DNA of 64,000 bases from Sphingomonas panacis (lineage in GTDB: Bacteria; Pseudomonadota; Alphaproteobacteria; Sphingomonadales; Sphingomonadaceae). This document shows, piece by piece, positions 19,115 to 27,711 of the stretch (position 1 is its first letter; each line of letters opens with the position of its first letter). A model generated the notes under the pieces. The model saw only the letters and a list, made by a program, of their open reading frames with translations. It made no database searches and was not told the origin of the DNA. The stretch covers positions 682,001 through 746,000 of the forward strand of contig NZ_CP014168.1 of the NCBI RefSeq assembly GCF_001717955.1, read 5' to 3'. Position numbers and translations under genes: made by a program.

Positions 19115-21793
19115 TCACTTGGCGGTGGTCGCGGCCGTTCCCGGCAAAGGCGTGACGGTGATCCGGTCGATATTGGGCGCGTATTTCGAACGCAGCAGCA
19201 CCTGCGACCACGCCTGCGAGGCGTAGGTCTTGCCATCCCAGTCGGGCTGTTCCTCGCCCGCGATGCGGATCGTGTTGGCGCCCGCACGCAGCGTTACCGG
19301 CACCGTCATCTCCCACCAGTTGTTGCGGTGGAAGCTGTTCGGGAAGGTCGCCAGTAGCGGCGCGGCGCCGTTCACCGCGATCCGCGCGACACGCGCGAGC
19401 GGATCCGGGTTATAGTGCGTCGCCTTGGATTGCTCGTCGTTCGAGAAGCGGATCGTCAGCGCGTAATCGCCCGCCCGCGCGACCGTGACTGCGGGGAAGG
19501 TCAACGTGTTGCCGTTGCCCGGCGCGCCGCCGATGTCGAACACCGCGCGTCCGCCGCTCGCCAGCGACGCCGCGGCGATGCGGGCCGTACCGGCGACCTG
19601 CGCCGCCTCCGCCTCGTAGGTGCGGCCGCTGCCGGCCGGCAGGTCCGCCACACGCAGCCGCCGCAAGCGCGTCGCGCCGCTCACCGCCACCTTGTTGATG
19701 CCGGCGAGCAGGAACGCGTCCGCCGCCGTGCCGGCGGCCAGGTCGCGCCCGTTGACATGCAGTACCGCACTGCCCGCGCCATCCTCCAGCGTGAGCCGAG
19801 CCAGCCCGTCGTGCGCGGCGTAGACCCAGAAAATGGTCCGCCCATCCTTCGTCATCGCGTCCGCCGCGTCGTAGATCGCCGGCTGCGCTGCAGCCGGCGC
19901 GGGCGATAGCGTGATCCGGTCAACCAGCGCGTTGCCGATCGTGCGCCGCCGCCCGTCGAGGCTTCGCGTCGCCAGCGTCAGCACGTGGCGCCCGCGCGCA
20001 AGCGGCACCACCGTATCGACATGGTCGAGCACCGCGGGCTTGTAGCCGAGCGGCAGGAACAGTTCGGTCTCGCTCGCCGTCTTGCCGTCGATCCGCAGGA
20101 ACACGTTGGTCGGCCCCTGCGCCTCGGCCTTGGGGTCTTTGTTGAACGTACTGGCGAGGACACGCACCGCGTAGCGCCCGTCCGCCGGCACATCGACCGC
20201 GACGTCGAGCGCGGCATCGCTGCCGGTCGCGAACCCTTCCACCGAATAGCCGCCAGAGGTGTAGAACCGGTCGACCGCCTCGGGCGAGCCTTCCGGCCCG
20301 CGCACCTTCAACCCGGCACCACGACGGACCGCCGCTTCCGCCTCATAGTCCTGCCGCCACTGTGCCATCGGCGCGCCAGCCGGCACGTCGGCGCCAGCGG
20401 GGGTGAGCACCACCTCATATGCGGCTTCCTCACGCAACGCGGGGAGGCTGCCGTCACCGAACGCGAGCGCGACCGTGCCGTCGCGCACCGTAACGGCTTG
20501 GTCGGCGACAAGCGTCGGCGGCGTCGAATCGCCGAGTTGCCCGGTCCAGCCGATTTCGCGCACCCGCACGCGCGCCGTCGCACCGAACCACGCCGGCACC
20601 CGCGCGAGCGCAACGCTGGCCGCGCCGGTCCTGCCGCCGAACAACAACCGCATCTGCCGTCGTGCGGGATCGAGGGTGGCGACGCCTTGCAGCGTATAGC
20701 TCTGGTCCGGGTGGGGCGGCGTGACGGCGAGGCTGTGCCCGCTCATCGTCGCATAGCTGTTCAGCAGCCACCACTGGCCATTGCCGCGATTGGCCTGCAC
20801 GGCGGAATCGCTGAGATTGCCGTCGATGTTCCAATAGGCGATGTCCGCGTCGATCTTGGAATCCTCGATCGCGGCGATCCACTGCACCATCTGGCCGGGC
20901 ACCGAGGTGTGATAATTATAGGCATATTCGTTGATGTTGATCGGCAGGTGCCGCCCCTGCCAGCGCGTGCCGGCGAACACCGTGTCCTCCCAACCGCGAT
21001 AGCGGCGCACGCTGGTGCGAACGGTGGCGGGGTTGCTCAGTTCGTGCCACGTCACCACGTCCGGCACGGTGCCTTGCGTGACCGTATGCTTCAGGAACCC
21101 CTCGACCTCGTCAAACAGGATGCTGGTGTTCGGCCCGGCGATGCGCGCGGTGGGCAGCATCTGGCGGATCAGCCGATACGCGCGGTCCCACGCATCGAAG
21201 AACACGGCGGGGTTGGTCTGCCACTTCACGCCGTTGCAGCTCTTCGGCCCGTCGCCGAACATGTTGCCTTCGGGTTCGTTGAACGGCGCGAAGACGATGT
21301 GGTCGCGGTAGCGCGCCGGCATGCCGCGCACCTGTTCGGCCTGCTTCCGCAGTTTTTCGAGGTATGCGGTCACCGATTGCGCGCAGTCCCCCGTCTTCCA
21401 ATTGTACGGGAACTCACGGGTGATGTCGGTCATGTAGATGAACGTGTCGCCGCCCGACGCATCGGTGAGCAGCGTCGACACTTCGAGCGCGTCGGCGCCG
21501 GGATGTTGCGGCCCGTCCTGCGCCTTGGTCGAGACGGTGCGTAAGGCTATCCCCTCGATCAGGTTCGGGTGCGGCAGGCGCGCATCGTACAGGCCGTAGA
21601 GCGTGCCCGACGCGCCGCCGTGGAACGGCCCGGTATCGCTGCCGAGATCAACCGTCAGCCGTTCGGGCGGCGTCTGCGCGACGGCGGGCAGCGCGCAGGA
21701 GCCGAGCAGAACGGCGACCAGCAGTTTCGCGGCGGTGCCGGGGTGCGAGGTTCGCATGTCGGGGAGGTCCAGTGTGCGGGAGGAATGGGTCAT
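19115..21793 (-). CDS. Secreted clan GH-A-like glycoside hydrolase with CBM35/CBM6-like modules
   Basis: An 892-aa protein. An N-terminal signal peptide (MRTSHPGTAAKLLVAVLLGSC...) begins at residue 13. The catalytic domain spans about 45-480, with likely acid/base Glu173 in FNEPEGN and nucleophile Glu289 in ININEYA, the clan GH-A spacing pattern. The C-terminal half has two carbohydrate-binding-like modules, both opening with YEAEAA (RQDYEAEAAVRRG and RTYEAEAAQVAG). ATG 21793 overlaps the symporter stop (ATGA); ATG 21757 is an alternative that puts the signal peptide first. I cannot place the catalytic domain in a GH family with confidence. Acts in the periplasm or outside, feeding the downstream TonB receptor. 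Confidence 0.75.
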   Translation of the reverse strand: MTHSSRTLDLPDMRTSHPGTAAKLLVAVLLGSCALPAVAQTPPERLTVDLGSDTGPFHGGASGTLYGLYDARLPHPNLIEGIALRTVSTKAQDGPQHPGADALEVSTLLTDASGGDTFIYMTDITREFPYNWKTGDCAQSVTAYLEKLRKQAEQVRGMPARYRDHIVFAPFNEPEGNMFGDGPKSCNGVKWQTNPAVFFDAWDRAYRLIRQMLPTARIAGPNTSILFDEVEGFLKHTVTQGTVPDVVTWHELSNPATVRTSVRRYRGWEDTVFAGTRWQGRHLPININEYAYNYHTSVPGQMVQWIAAIEDSKIDADIAYWNIDGNLSDSAVQANRGNGQWWLLNSYATMSGHSLAVTPPHPDQSYTLQGVATLDPARRQMRLLFGGRTGAASVALARVPAWFGATARVRVREIGWTGQLGDSTPPTLVADQAVTVRDGTVALAFGDGSLPALREEAAYEVVLTPAGADVPAGAPMAQWRQDYEAEAAVRRGAGLKVRGPEGSPEAVDRFYTSGGYSVEGFATGSDAALDVAVDVPADGRYAVRVLASTFNKDPKAEAQGPTNVFLRIDGKTASETELFLPLGYKPAVLDHVDTVVPLARGRHVLTLATRSLDGRRRTIGNALVDRITLSPAPAAAQPAIYDAADAMTKDGRTIFWVYAAHDGLARLTLEDGAGSAVLHVNGRDLAAGTAADAFLLAGINKVAVSGATRLRRLRVADLPAGSGRTYEAEAAQVAGTARIAAASLASGGRAVFDIGGAPGNGNTLTFPAVTVARAGDYALTIRFSNDEQSKATHYNPDPLARVARIAVNGAAPLLATFPNSFHRNNWWEMTVPVTLRAGANTIRIAGEEQPDWDGKTYASQAWSQVLLRSKYAPNIDRITVTPLPGTAATTAK

Positions 21794-23181
21794 GCCGCGC
21801 GATCCGCCGTCATGCGGTCGATCGTCGCGCGATTGAGGATCAGGCGGCTGGCGGTCACCGCCAGCGCGAGGTGCAGCAAGCCGGGAATCACGGTGGAGAG
21901 CAGACGGATGCCGGCGAGCGACAGCGGCGTCTGGTTGCCCGCGCCCGCCTTGTACGACACGATCACCAGAACCCCGCTGATGAGCGCCCCCGCCAGCGCC
22001 CAGGCCAGCTTCACGAAGAACTGGTTGAACGCGAAACTCATGCCCGAGGAGCGCATACCGAGCTTCCACTCGCCATATTGATCGGCCAACTGGATCAGCG
22101 TGAAGTGCAGCGGCAGCGTGCAGCCGAGCACGATGCAGCACATCCCGACCAGCACCAGCCACAGCATCGGATAGCCGCCGGGCACGAAATACGCGCCGAA
22201 ATGCCCGGCGACGAGCAGCAGGTTCACCCAGACGTACACCGTTTTCACGTCGAAGCGGCGGGTGAAGACCTGCACCACGATCGAGCCGAGCAGACCGCCC
22301 GCCGTCGCGGTGCCGAAGAACAGTGCCTGATAGGTCGGGCCGCCGTTCAGCACATAGGTGATGAAATACAGCGCGGCGCCGCCCTTGGTGTTGAAGATGC
22401 CGATCAGCAGCAACGTCATCAGGAAGGTCAGCCGAAGCTGGTCGTTCTTGAGCGTGTTGGCGATCGCGACGCGCAGCGGCGGCTCTTCCGCGCCGGTCTC
22501 CGGCACCCGCTCGCGCACGAACAGGAAGCAGATCAGGAACATCGCCACCGCCGCGAGGCTGAGGATCGCCACCCCGTCACGGTATCCGCGCGAGACGTCC
22601 GCGCCGCCGAGCTGCCGCACCATGATCGGCAGGCCGACCGAAACCGTGAACGATGCGACCGCCACCATCGCGAAGCGGACCGACTGGCACGCCACGCCCT
22701 CGCGAGCGCTGTCCGTCATGCGCGTGATGAGCGCGCAATACGGCACGTTGTTGAGCGAATAGAAAAACGCCAGCAGGAAGTATGTCGCCGCCGCATAGGC
22801 GACCTTGCCGTCATAGCCGAAGTTCGGCGACTGGAAGGTGAGGAAGCAGCTCAACCCGACCGGAATCGCCGTCCACAACAGATAGGGTCGGAACTTGCCC
22901 CAGCGTGTGCGCGTGCGGTCCGCCATGATGCCGATCAGCGGATCGGACACCGCATCGAACACGCGCAGCGACAGGAAGAGAATGCCGACGATGCCCGGCG
23001 CCAGTCCGAACACGTCGGTATAATAAAAGGTCAGGAAATTGGCGATCAACCCGGTGATGATCGTGCCGCCGGCGTCGCCGAAGCCATAGCAGACCTTCTC
23101 GATGAACGGCACGCGGCCCACCCGCACGGTGGCGGGCGCGGTGATTCCCCCTGCATCGCCTTGCTGCGCTATGGCTGCCAT
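21790..23181 (-). CDS. GPH-type sugar:cation symporter (MelB/XynP-like MFS)
   Basis: A 463-aa, 12-helix permease. Signatures of the glycoside-pentoside-hexuronide family are present: GFGDAGG near the N-terminus, FYYTDVFGL, RVFDAVSDPLIGIMADRTRTRWGKFRPYLLW and a central NNVPYCALITRMT. The start has GAGGAAG at 8 bases. It follows the GH31 gene by 49 bp and overlaps the hydrolase gene. Predicted role is import of di- or oligosaccharides from periplasm to cytoplasm in symport with H+ or Na+, supplying the cytoplasmic GH31 enzyme. Confidence 0.88.
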   Translation of the reverse strand: MAAIAQQGDAGGITAPATVRVGRVPFIEKVCYGFGDAGGTIITGLIANFLTFYYTDVFGLAPGIVGILFLSLRVFDAVSDPLIGIMADRTRTRWGKFRPYLLWTAIPVGLSCFLTFQSPNFGYDGKVAYAAATYFLLAFFYSLNNVPYCALITRMTDSAREGVACQSVRFAMVAVASFTVSVGLPIMVRQLGGADVSRGYRDGVAILSLAAVAMFLICFLFVRERVPETGAEEPPLRVAIANTLKNDQLRLTFLMTLLLIGIFNTKGGAALYFITYVLNGGPTYQALFFGTATAGGLLGSIVVQVFTRRFDVKTVYVWVNLLLVAGHFGAYFVPGGYPMLWLVLVGMCCIVLGCTLPLHFTLIQLADQYGEWKLGMRSSGMSFAFNQFFVKLAWALAGALISGVLVIVSYKAGAGNQTPLSLAGIRLLSTVIPGLLHLALAVTASRLILNRATIDRMTADRAA

Positions 23182-23230
23182 GACCGATCTTCCTCTCGTG
23201 TATGCGGCCGCTTTGCGTGTCCGCTCCGTC

Positions 23231-25273
23231 TCAATCGTCGATGAAAGCCGTCGCCACCGCCGCGCCGGCGCGCATGAACACCGGGATGCGATCGATCGGC
23301 GCGGCGCACCGCACGCTCGCACCGCCCGCGCGCGCTTCGCCGGTCCATGCGTCCACCCAGTCGCCGGCCGGCAACCAGACGTCGCGCTCGGTAATGCCGG
23401 CGGCAAGGATCGGCGCGACCAGCAGGTCAGGCCCGAACATATATTGGTCGTCGAGCGCCCAGCAGCGTTCGTCGCCCGGATAATCGTAGAACATCGGCCG
23501 CATCAGCGGGTCGCCCTGTTCGTGCGCCGCCGCCATCAACCCCGCCACATACGGGCGCAGCCGCTCGCGCAAGCCGGCGTAGCGGCGCAGGATCTGATAG
23601 ACGGGCTCGCCGAAGCTCCACAATTCGTTGCCGGCCCCCGTGTCGCACTGCGCCACGCCGTCGCGGAACGGTTCCGCCGGCGGCGTGATCGGGTCGCGGT
23701 GGCCGTGCATGCGCAGGACCGGCGTGAACACCGCCCACTGGAACCAGCGCACCATCAGCTCGTGGAAAGCGGGATCTTCGACATCGCCGCCGTGGAAGCC
23801 GCCGACATCGGTGGTCCACCACGGGATGCCGGCCATCCCCATGTTCAGGCCGGCGCTCAGCTGGTTGCGCATCGCCTCGAACGAACTGTGGATGTCGCCC
23901 GACCATACCAGAGCGCCATAGCGTTGGCTGCCCGCCCACGCGCAGCGGATGAGGCTGACGACCTCGCGCTCGCCCTCGTCGCGCAGACCATCCGCCACCG
24001 CCTGCGCATAATGCAGCGGATAGGCATTGCCGACCGCGAGCACCTCGCCGCTGTGATAGCGGTAATTGTCGAAATCATACGCGCCATATTCGGGCTCGGC
24101 CTCGTCGAGCCAGAACAGCGCGACGCCATTGTCCCGATAGTTGCGCTTCAACCGATCCCACAGGAACGCGCGCGCACCCGGATGCGTGGTGTCGATGAAA
24201 CGCGTGTTGCCGAGAAATTCCTGCTGCACGTCGACGCCACGGTTGGCGCGCACGAGATAGCCCTTCTCGGCCATCTCCGCGTAGTTCTCCGACCGCGGAT
24301 CGACCGTCGGCCACACCGACACCAGCAACTCGGTGCCCATCGCCTTCAACTCGGCGGCCATCGCGGCGGGGTCGGGCCATTCGCGCGGATCGAACCGCCA
24401 ATCGCCCTGCACCGGCCAATGGAAGAAATCCGCGACGATCACCGCGAGCGGGATGCCGCGCCGCCGATACTCGCGCGCGACCTCGAGCAGTTCGTCCTGC
24501 GTGCGGTAGCGCAGTTTGCTCTGCCACAGGCCGAGCGCGAAGTCCGGCATGTTCGGCACGGTGCCGGTCACCGCCGCATAATTGCGCACCAGCCCGGCGG
24601 GCGTATCGGCGGCGGTGATCCAATAATCCACCTCGCGCGCGGCGCGCGATGTCCAGGTCGCGCCGTTCGCGGCGAAATGCACGTCGCCGATCGCAGGGCT
24701 GTTCCACAACAGGCCGTAGCCTTCGCTGGAAACGACATAGGGCACGCTTGCCTGCGAGTTGCGCTGCGCCAGTTCGAGCAGGCAGCCAGCCAGATCCAGG
24801 TTGGCCTGCTGATATTGGCCCATCCCGAACAGCCGCTCGCCTGGCTTGGGCTCGAACCGGACGGTGATGCGCGATGCCTCGCCCGACAGCGGTTTGAACT
24901 CGCGGCCGGCGATACCGAGCGCGCTGATCGTGCGCACGTCGTCCTTTCCGACCGTCCAGAATTTCGTCACCGTGTCGCGCTGCCGCCACTTTTCCTCGAG
25001 CAGCAGCCGCCCGTCGGAGTTCAGGAACCGCACCCTGCCCTGAAGATCCACTTCCGCGACGATCCGGCCGTTCTCGATGCGGGCGACCGCGCCCTCACGG
25101 CTGACGACGGGAGCGGGCGTGGCGACGTCGAGCAGCGCGCCTGGGCTTGCCGGACGCTCGGCATGCGCGGAGGCGCGAAGCCGCAAGCCATCCTGGCCAT
25201 GCGCCTCGATACGCAGCCAGGCGCCATCATACGACCAGGCGATAGCGCGCGATTCCAGAATTAGCGTATCCAA
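23231..25273 (-). CDS. GH31 alpha-glycosidase (alpha-xylosidase/alpha-glucosidase type)
   Basis: A 680-aa retaining alpha-glycosidase without signal peptide, so cytoplasmic. GH31 landmarks: GMGQYQQ, LWQSKLRYRTQDELLEVAREYR, the catalytic nucleophile Asp in FWLDEAEPEYGAYD, the acid/base Asp in VWSGDIHSSFE, and GIPWWTTDVGGF. The start is a TTG at 25273 supported by GAGGGG 8 bases upstream; the nearby ATG at 25281 is in another frame and ends after six codons. First gene of the operon GH31-symporter-hydrolase-TonB receptor. The substrate (alpha-xyloside versus alpha-glucoside) is not fixed by these motifs. Confidence 0.9.
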   Translation of the reverse strand: MDTLILESRAIAWSYDGAWLRIEAHGQDGLRLRASAHAERPASPGALLDVATPAPVVSREGAVARIENGRIVAEVDLQGRVRFLNSDGRLLLEEKWRQRDTVTKFWTVGKDDVRTISALGIAGREFKPLSGEASRITVRFEPKPGERLFGMGQYQQANLDLAGCLLELAQRNSQASVPYVVSSEGYGLLWNSPAIGDVHFAANGATWTSRAAREVDYWITAADTPAGLVRNYAAVTGTVPNMPDFALGLWQSKLRYRTQDELLEVAREYRRRGIPLAVIVADFFHWPVQGDWRFDPREWPDPAAMAAELKAMGTELLVSVWPTVDPRSENYAEMAEKGYLVRANRGVDVQQEFLGNTRFIDTTHPGARAFLWDRLKRNYRDNGVALFWLDEAEPEYGAYDFDNYRYHSGEVLAVGNAYPLHYAQAVADGLRDEGEREVVSLIRCAWAGSQRYGALVWSGDIHSSFEAMRNQLSAGLNMGMAGIPWWTTDVGGFHGGDVEDPAFHELMVRWFQWAVFTPVLRMHGHRDPITPPAEPFRDGVAQCDTGAGNELWSFGEPVYQILRRYAGLRERLRPYVAGLMAAAHEQGDPLMRPMFYDYPGDERCWALDDQYMFGPDLLVAPILAAGITERDVWLPAGDWVDAWTGEARAGGASVRCAAPIDRIPVFMRAGAAVATAFIDD

Positions 25274-25307
25274 ACGGCCATCCCCTCGAGTCGTCTTGCG
25301 TGCGACC

Positions 25308-25319
25308 GTAAACGTTTCC
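25308..25319. promoter_or_regulatory. LacI-type operator between GH31 operon and LacI gene
   Basis: GTAAACGTTTCC, with the core palindrome AAACGTTT, is a typical LacI/GalR half-site pair. It lies 35 bp before the GH31 start and 77 bp before the divergent LacI start. It probably binds the LacI protein encoded at 25396. Confidence 0.7.
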
Positions 25320-25395
25320 GGTGTTGGCTTTGATTGCTCCCGCTCGGTATGTCAATCCGCTTGCGTATTTCCGGCGCAGGCTGAAATGAGGGCAC

Positions 25396-26466
25396 ATGGA
25401 CATCCGTGCTCTGGCCAATCATCTCGGCTTATCGATCGGCACGGTTTCGCGTGCGCTGAACGACCGCAAGGACGTCAACGCACAGACGCGCCAGCGCGTC
25501 ATCGAAGCCGCGAGCGCGTTGGGCTACACGCCGAACCAGTCGGGCCGGACGCTGCGCAGCGGCCGCACGGGCACGGTCGGATTCATGCTGACGCTCGAGC
25601 ATGACAGCGCGGTGTATGGCGAACCGTTCTTCATGGCGCTGTGGGAAGGCGTTCAGACCGGCCTCACCGGACACGGCCTCGATCTTGTCATCCTGCTGGC
25701 GCGCAAGGGCGAGGACGGCCTCACCTTCCTGCGCCGGCACGTCTCGCGCGGCACCGCGGATGCGTGGCTGCTCTCCGCGACTCAGGTTCACGACGAGCGG
25801 ATCGCGTTCCTGCAAGGCCGGAACATCCCGTTCGTCGCGCTCGGCCGATCCGAGACGGAGCGCCCGTTCGCCTGGATCGATCTCGACTTCGAAACCGTCG
25901 TCGCGGATGCCGTCGCGCTGTTCGCCGCCGCCGGGCATCGCCGCATCGGCCTGGTCGCGCCGCCCGCCACGATCAACAACAGCCAGATCGTCATCGACTG
26001 TTACAAAGCGGCGCTCGACGCGGCGGGCATAGCCTATGATCCCGCGCTCATTCACAACGGCGAAACCGATGAAAACGACGGCGAGTTCGCCGCGCGCGAG
26101 TTGATGATGTTGCCCGATCCGCCATCGGCGCTGCTGCTGATGGGCGAGACCGCGCCGGTGGGCGCCTATCGCGCGCTGCGCGCGCTGGGGCTGGAACCCG
26201 GGCAGGACATCGCGGTGATCGGGCTGCGGGACAATCCCGCCTGTCGTGGCCTTGTACCGCAGCTCACATGCTTCACTCTGGATCTGGAAGCGCTCGGGCT
26301 GGCGCTTGCCGAGGCGGTTGCCGAGACTTTGGCGGATCACGACAAGGTACACGTGCCACATCTGCAACGGCGATGGCCAATGGTGCCACGCATCGGCGCG
26401 AGTCACGGTGTCCGCTCAATCGAGGGACCATCGCTGCACGATATCCGCGTTGGAACCGACAGATGA
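25396..26466 (+). CDS. LacI-family regulator of GH31 operon
   Basis: A 356-aa regulator. The N-terminal helix-turn-helix and hinge (MDIRALANHLGLSIGTVSRALNDRKDV...RSGRTGTVGFML) are canonical; the sugar-binding domain follows from about residue 60. Divergent from the GH31 operon with a LacI operator between. The gene ends in an ATGA overlap with a second LacI gene, an unusual arrangement. Expected to repress the GH31 operon until a sugar ligand is bound; the ligand is unknown. Confidence 0.9.
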   Translation: MDIRALANHLGLSIGTVSRALNDRKDVNAQTRQRVIEAASALGYTPNQSGRTLRSGRTGTVGFMLTLEHDSAVYGEPFFMALWEGVQTGLTGHGLDLVILLARKGEDGLTFLRRHVSRGTADAWLLSATQVHDERIAFLQGRNIPFVALGRSETERPFAWIDLDFETVVADAVALFAAAGHRRIGLVAPPATINNSQIVIDCYKAALDAAGIAYDPALIHNGETDENDGEFAARELMMLPDPPSALLLMGETAPVGAYRALRALGLEPGQDIAVIGLRDNPACRGLVPQLTCFTLDLEALGLALAEAVAETLADHDKVHVPHLQRRWPMVPRIGASHGVRSIEGPSLHDIRVGTDR

Positions 26467-27467
26467 CCCGCCAGAAAGCCGCCAGCCTCGCCGAACTTTC
26501 CGTACTTGCCGGGGTATCCATCTCTACGGTTTCCCGATCCTTGGCAGACAGTCCTCTGGTCGCAAAGACAACCAGGGACCGGATCAAGCAGCTCGCGCGC
26601 GACCATGATTTCCAGATCAACGTCGCCGCGCGCAATTTCCGGCTCGGGCGCACCGGCGCGGTCGGCGTGGTGCTGCCGCTGGGGCATGAAACCGAACAGC
26701 ATCTGACCGATCCGTTTTTCATGAGCCTGATCGCCTCGCTCGCCGACACGCTGGCCGATCGCCATTACGACCTGCTGCTCTCGCGCGTCATTCCGTCAAA
26801 CGATCGCTGGCTTCAGGCCTTCGTCGATTCGGGCAAGGTCGACGGCGTCATCATCGTCGGACAATCGAACCAGATCGACGCGATCGAGCAGGTATCCGCC
26901 ACCTATGATCCGCTGGTGGTATGGGGTGCATCGGTCAGCGGTTACTCCCAATTGACCGTGGGTTCGGACAATTTCGAAGGCGGGCGCATGGCCGCCCACC
27001 ACCTCCTGTCCACTGGCCGCAAGACGCTGACCTTCCTCGGCAACCCGGACGTCCCGGAATTCGAAGCCCGCTTCGCCGGGTTCAACCATGCCATCGCGCA
27101 GGAGCATGCGCCGCCGGGCTTCGTCGTGCCTACCCATGTCACGCCGGACGCCGCCTATGCCACGATCCGCGACTATATGCGCGATCACCCCGCCCCCGAC
27201 GGGATTTTCGCGGCGTCCGACGTGATCGCCCTGAGCGCGCTTCGCGCGATCGCCGATCACGGCCTGCGGGTGCCCGAAGACATTGCCGTGATCGGCTATG
27301 ACGATGCCTTCATCGCCAGCCAGACGACGCCGTCGCTCACCACGATTCGGCAGGATGTCGCGCTCGGCGCACGCATGATGATCGACCTGCTGTTCCAGCG
27401 CATGGCCGGGGAAGATACGGCGTCTATCTCCTTGCCCCCCACTCTGGTGTTACGCGCTTCCGCCTGA
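26463..27467 (+). CDS. Second LacI-family regulator, coupled to the first
   Basis: A 334-aa LacI protein starting MTRQKAASLAELSVLAGVSISTVSRSLADSPLV, with HTH at residues about 8-30 and hinge LGRTGAVGVVLPL, then a periplasmic-binding-like domain ending IGYDDAFIASQTTPSLTTIRQD. The ATG overlaps the stop of the first LacI gene. Two strong LacI operators follow 37-72 bp downstream of its stop, ahead of the GH68 cluster, which it most likely controls. The two LacI proteins are different enough (for example in the recognition helix) that they probably answer to different sugars. Confidence 0.9.
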   Translation: MTRQKAASLAELSVLAGVSISTVSRSLADSPLVAKTTRDRIKQLARDHDFQINVAARNFRLGRTGAVGVVLPLGHETEQHLTDPFFMSLIASLADTLADRHYDLLLSRVIPSNDRWLQAFVDSGKVDGVIIVGQSNQIDAIEQVSATYDPLVVWGASVSGYSQLTVGSDNFEGGRMAAHHLLSTGRKTLTFLGNPDVPEFEARFAGFNHAIAQEHAPPGFVVPTHVTPDAAYATIRDYMRDHPAPDGIFAASDVIALSALRAIADHGLRVPEDIAVIGYDDAFIASQTTPSLTTIRQDVALGARMMIDLLFQRMAGEDTASISLPPTLVLRASA

Positions 27468-27503
27468 TCGGCGGCGATTACGCCCTGCCCCGTAAAACCT
27501 GAA

Positions 27504-27517
27504 TGCTAACGTTTGCA
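27504..27517. promoter_or_regulatory. LacI operator 1 of GH68 cluster
   Basis: TGCTAACGTTTGCA is a near-palindrome around AACGTT, closely like the consensus of LacI/GalR sites. Its centre is 22 bp from that of operator 2, about two helical turns, so two dimers could bind on the same DNA face. Confidence 0.7.
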
Positions 27518-27525
27518 TTTTCTCT

Positions 27526-27539
27526 TGCAAACGTTTGTT
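27526..27539. promoter_or_regulatory. LacI operator 2 of GH68 cluster
   Basis: TGCAAACGTTTGTT contains the perfect 10-bp palindrome CAAACGTTTG. Together with operator 1 it marks the control region of the GH68-esterase-receptor genes; the second LacI protein is the likely binder. Confidence 0.75.
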
Positions 27540-27711
27540 ATCAGCTATAACAATGCAGCAACGAAAAAGACGATACTTAGGGGATGATCGTGCGGGCGCA
27601 GCTTTTGACACGGCTTGCTTCATCGACGAAGCGGCAGCGCGATGGTCGAGGCGCCAATTGCACGTCCACCGGCGAGCGTATGTTTCGCGTGACGCCCGGA
27701 CGCGTATCGGC

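Larger units (their letters stand above)
27468..27711 (+). promoter_or_regulatory. Promoter and leader of GH68 cluster
   Basis: This 244-bp gap lies between the second LacI gene and the GH68 gene. It contains two LacI operators (27504-27517 and 27526-27539) and then about 170 nt without recognisable signal before the GH68 ATG. The long leader is unexplained; the transcription start cannot be fixed by eye. Confidence 0.5.

Noticed and set aside
21794..22162. Upstream extension of the secreted glycosidase frame into the symporter gene
   Set aside because: It would overlap the whole 3' part of the symporter gene and hide the signal peptide; the ATGA overlap at 21793 gives a better start.
23102..25264. 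A 720-codon plus-strand frame opposite the GH31 gene
   Set aside because: Antisense shadow of a gene with intact catalytic motifs; composition (Arg, His, Ala) is typical of such shadows.
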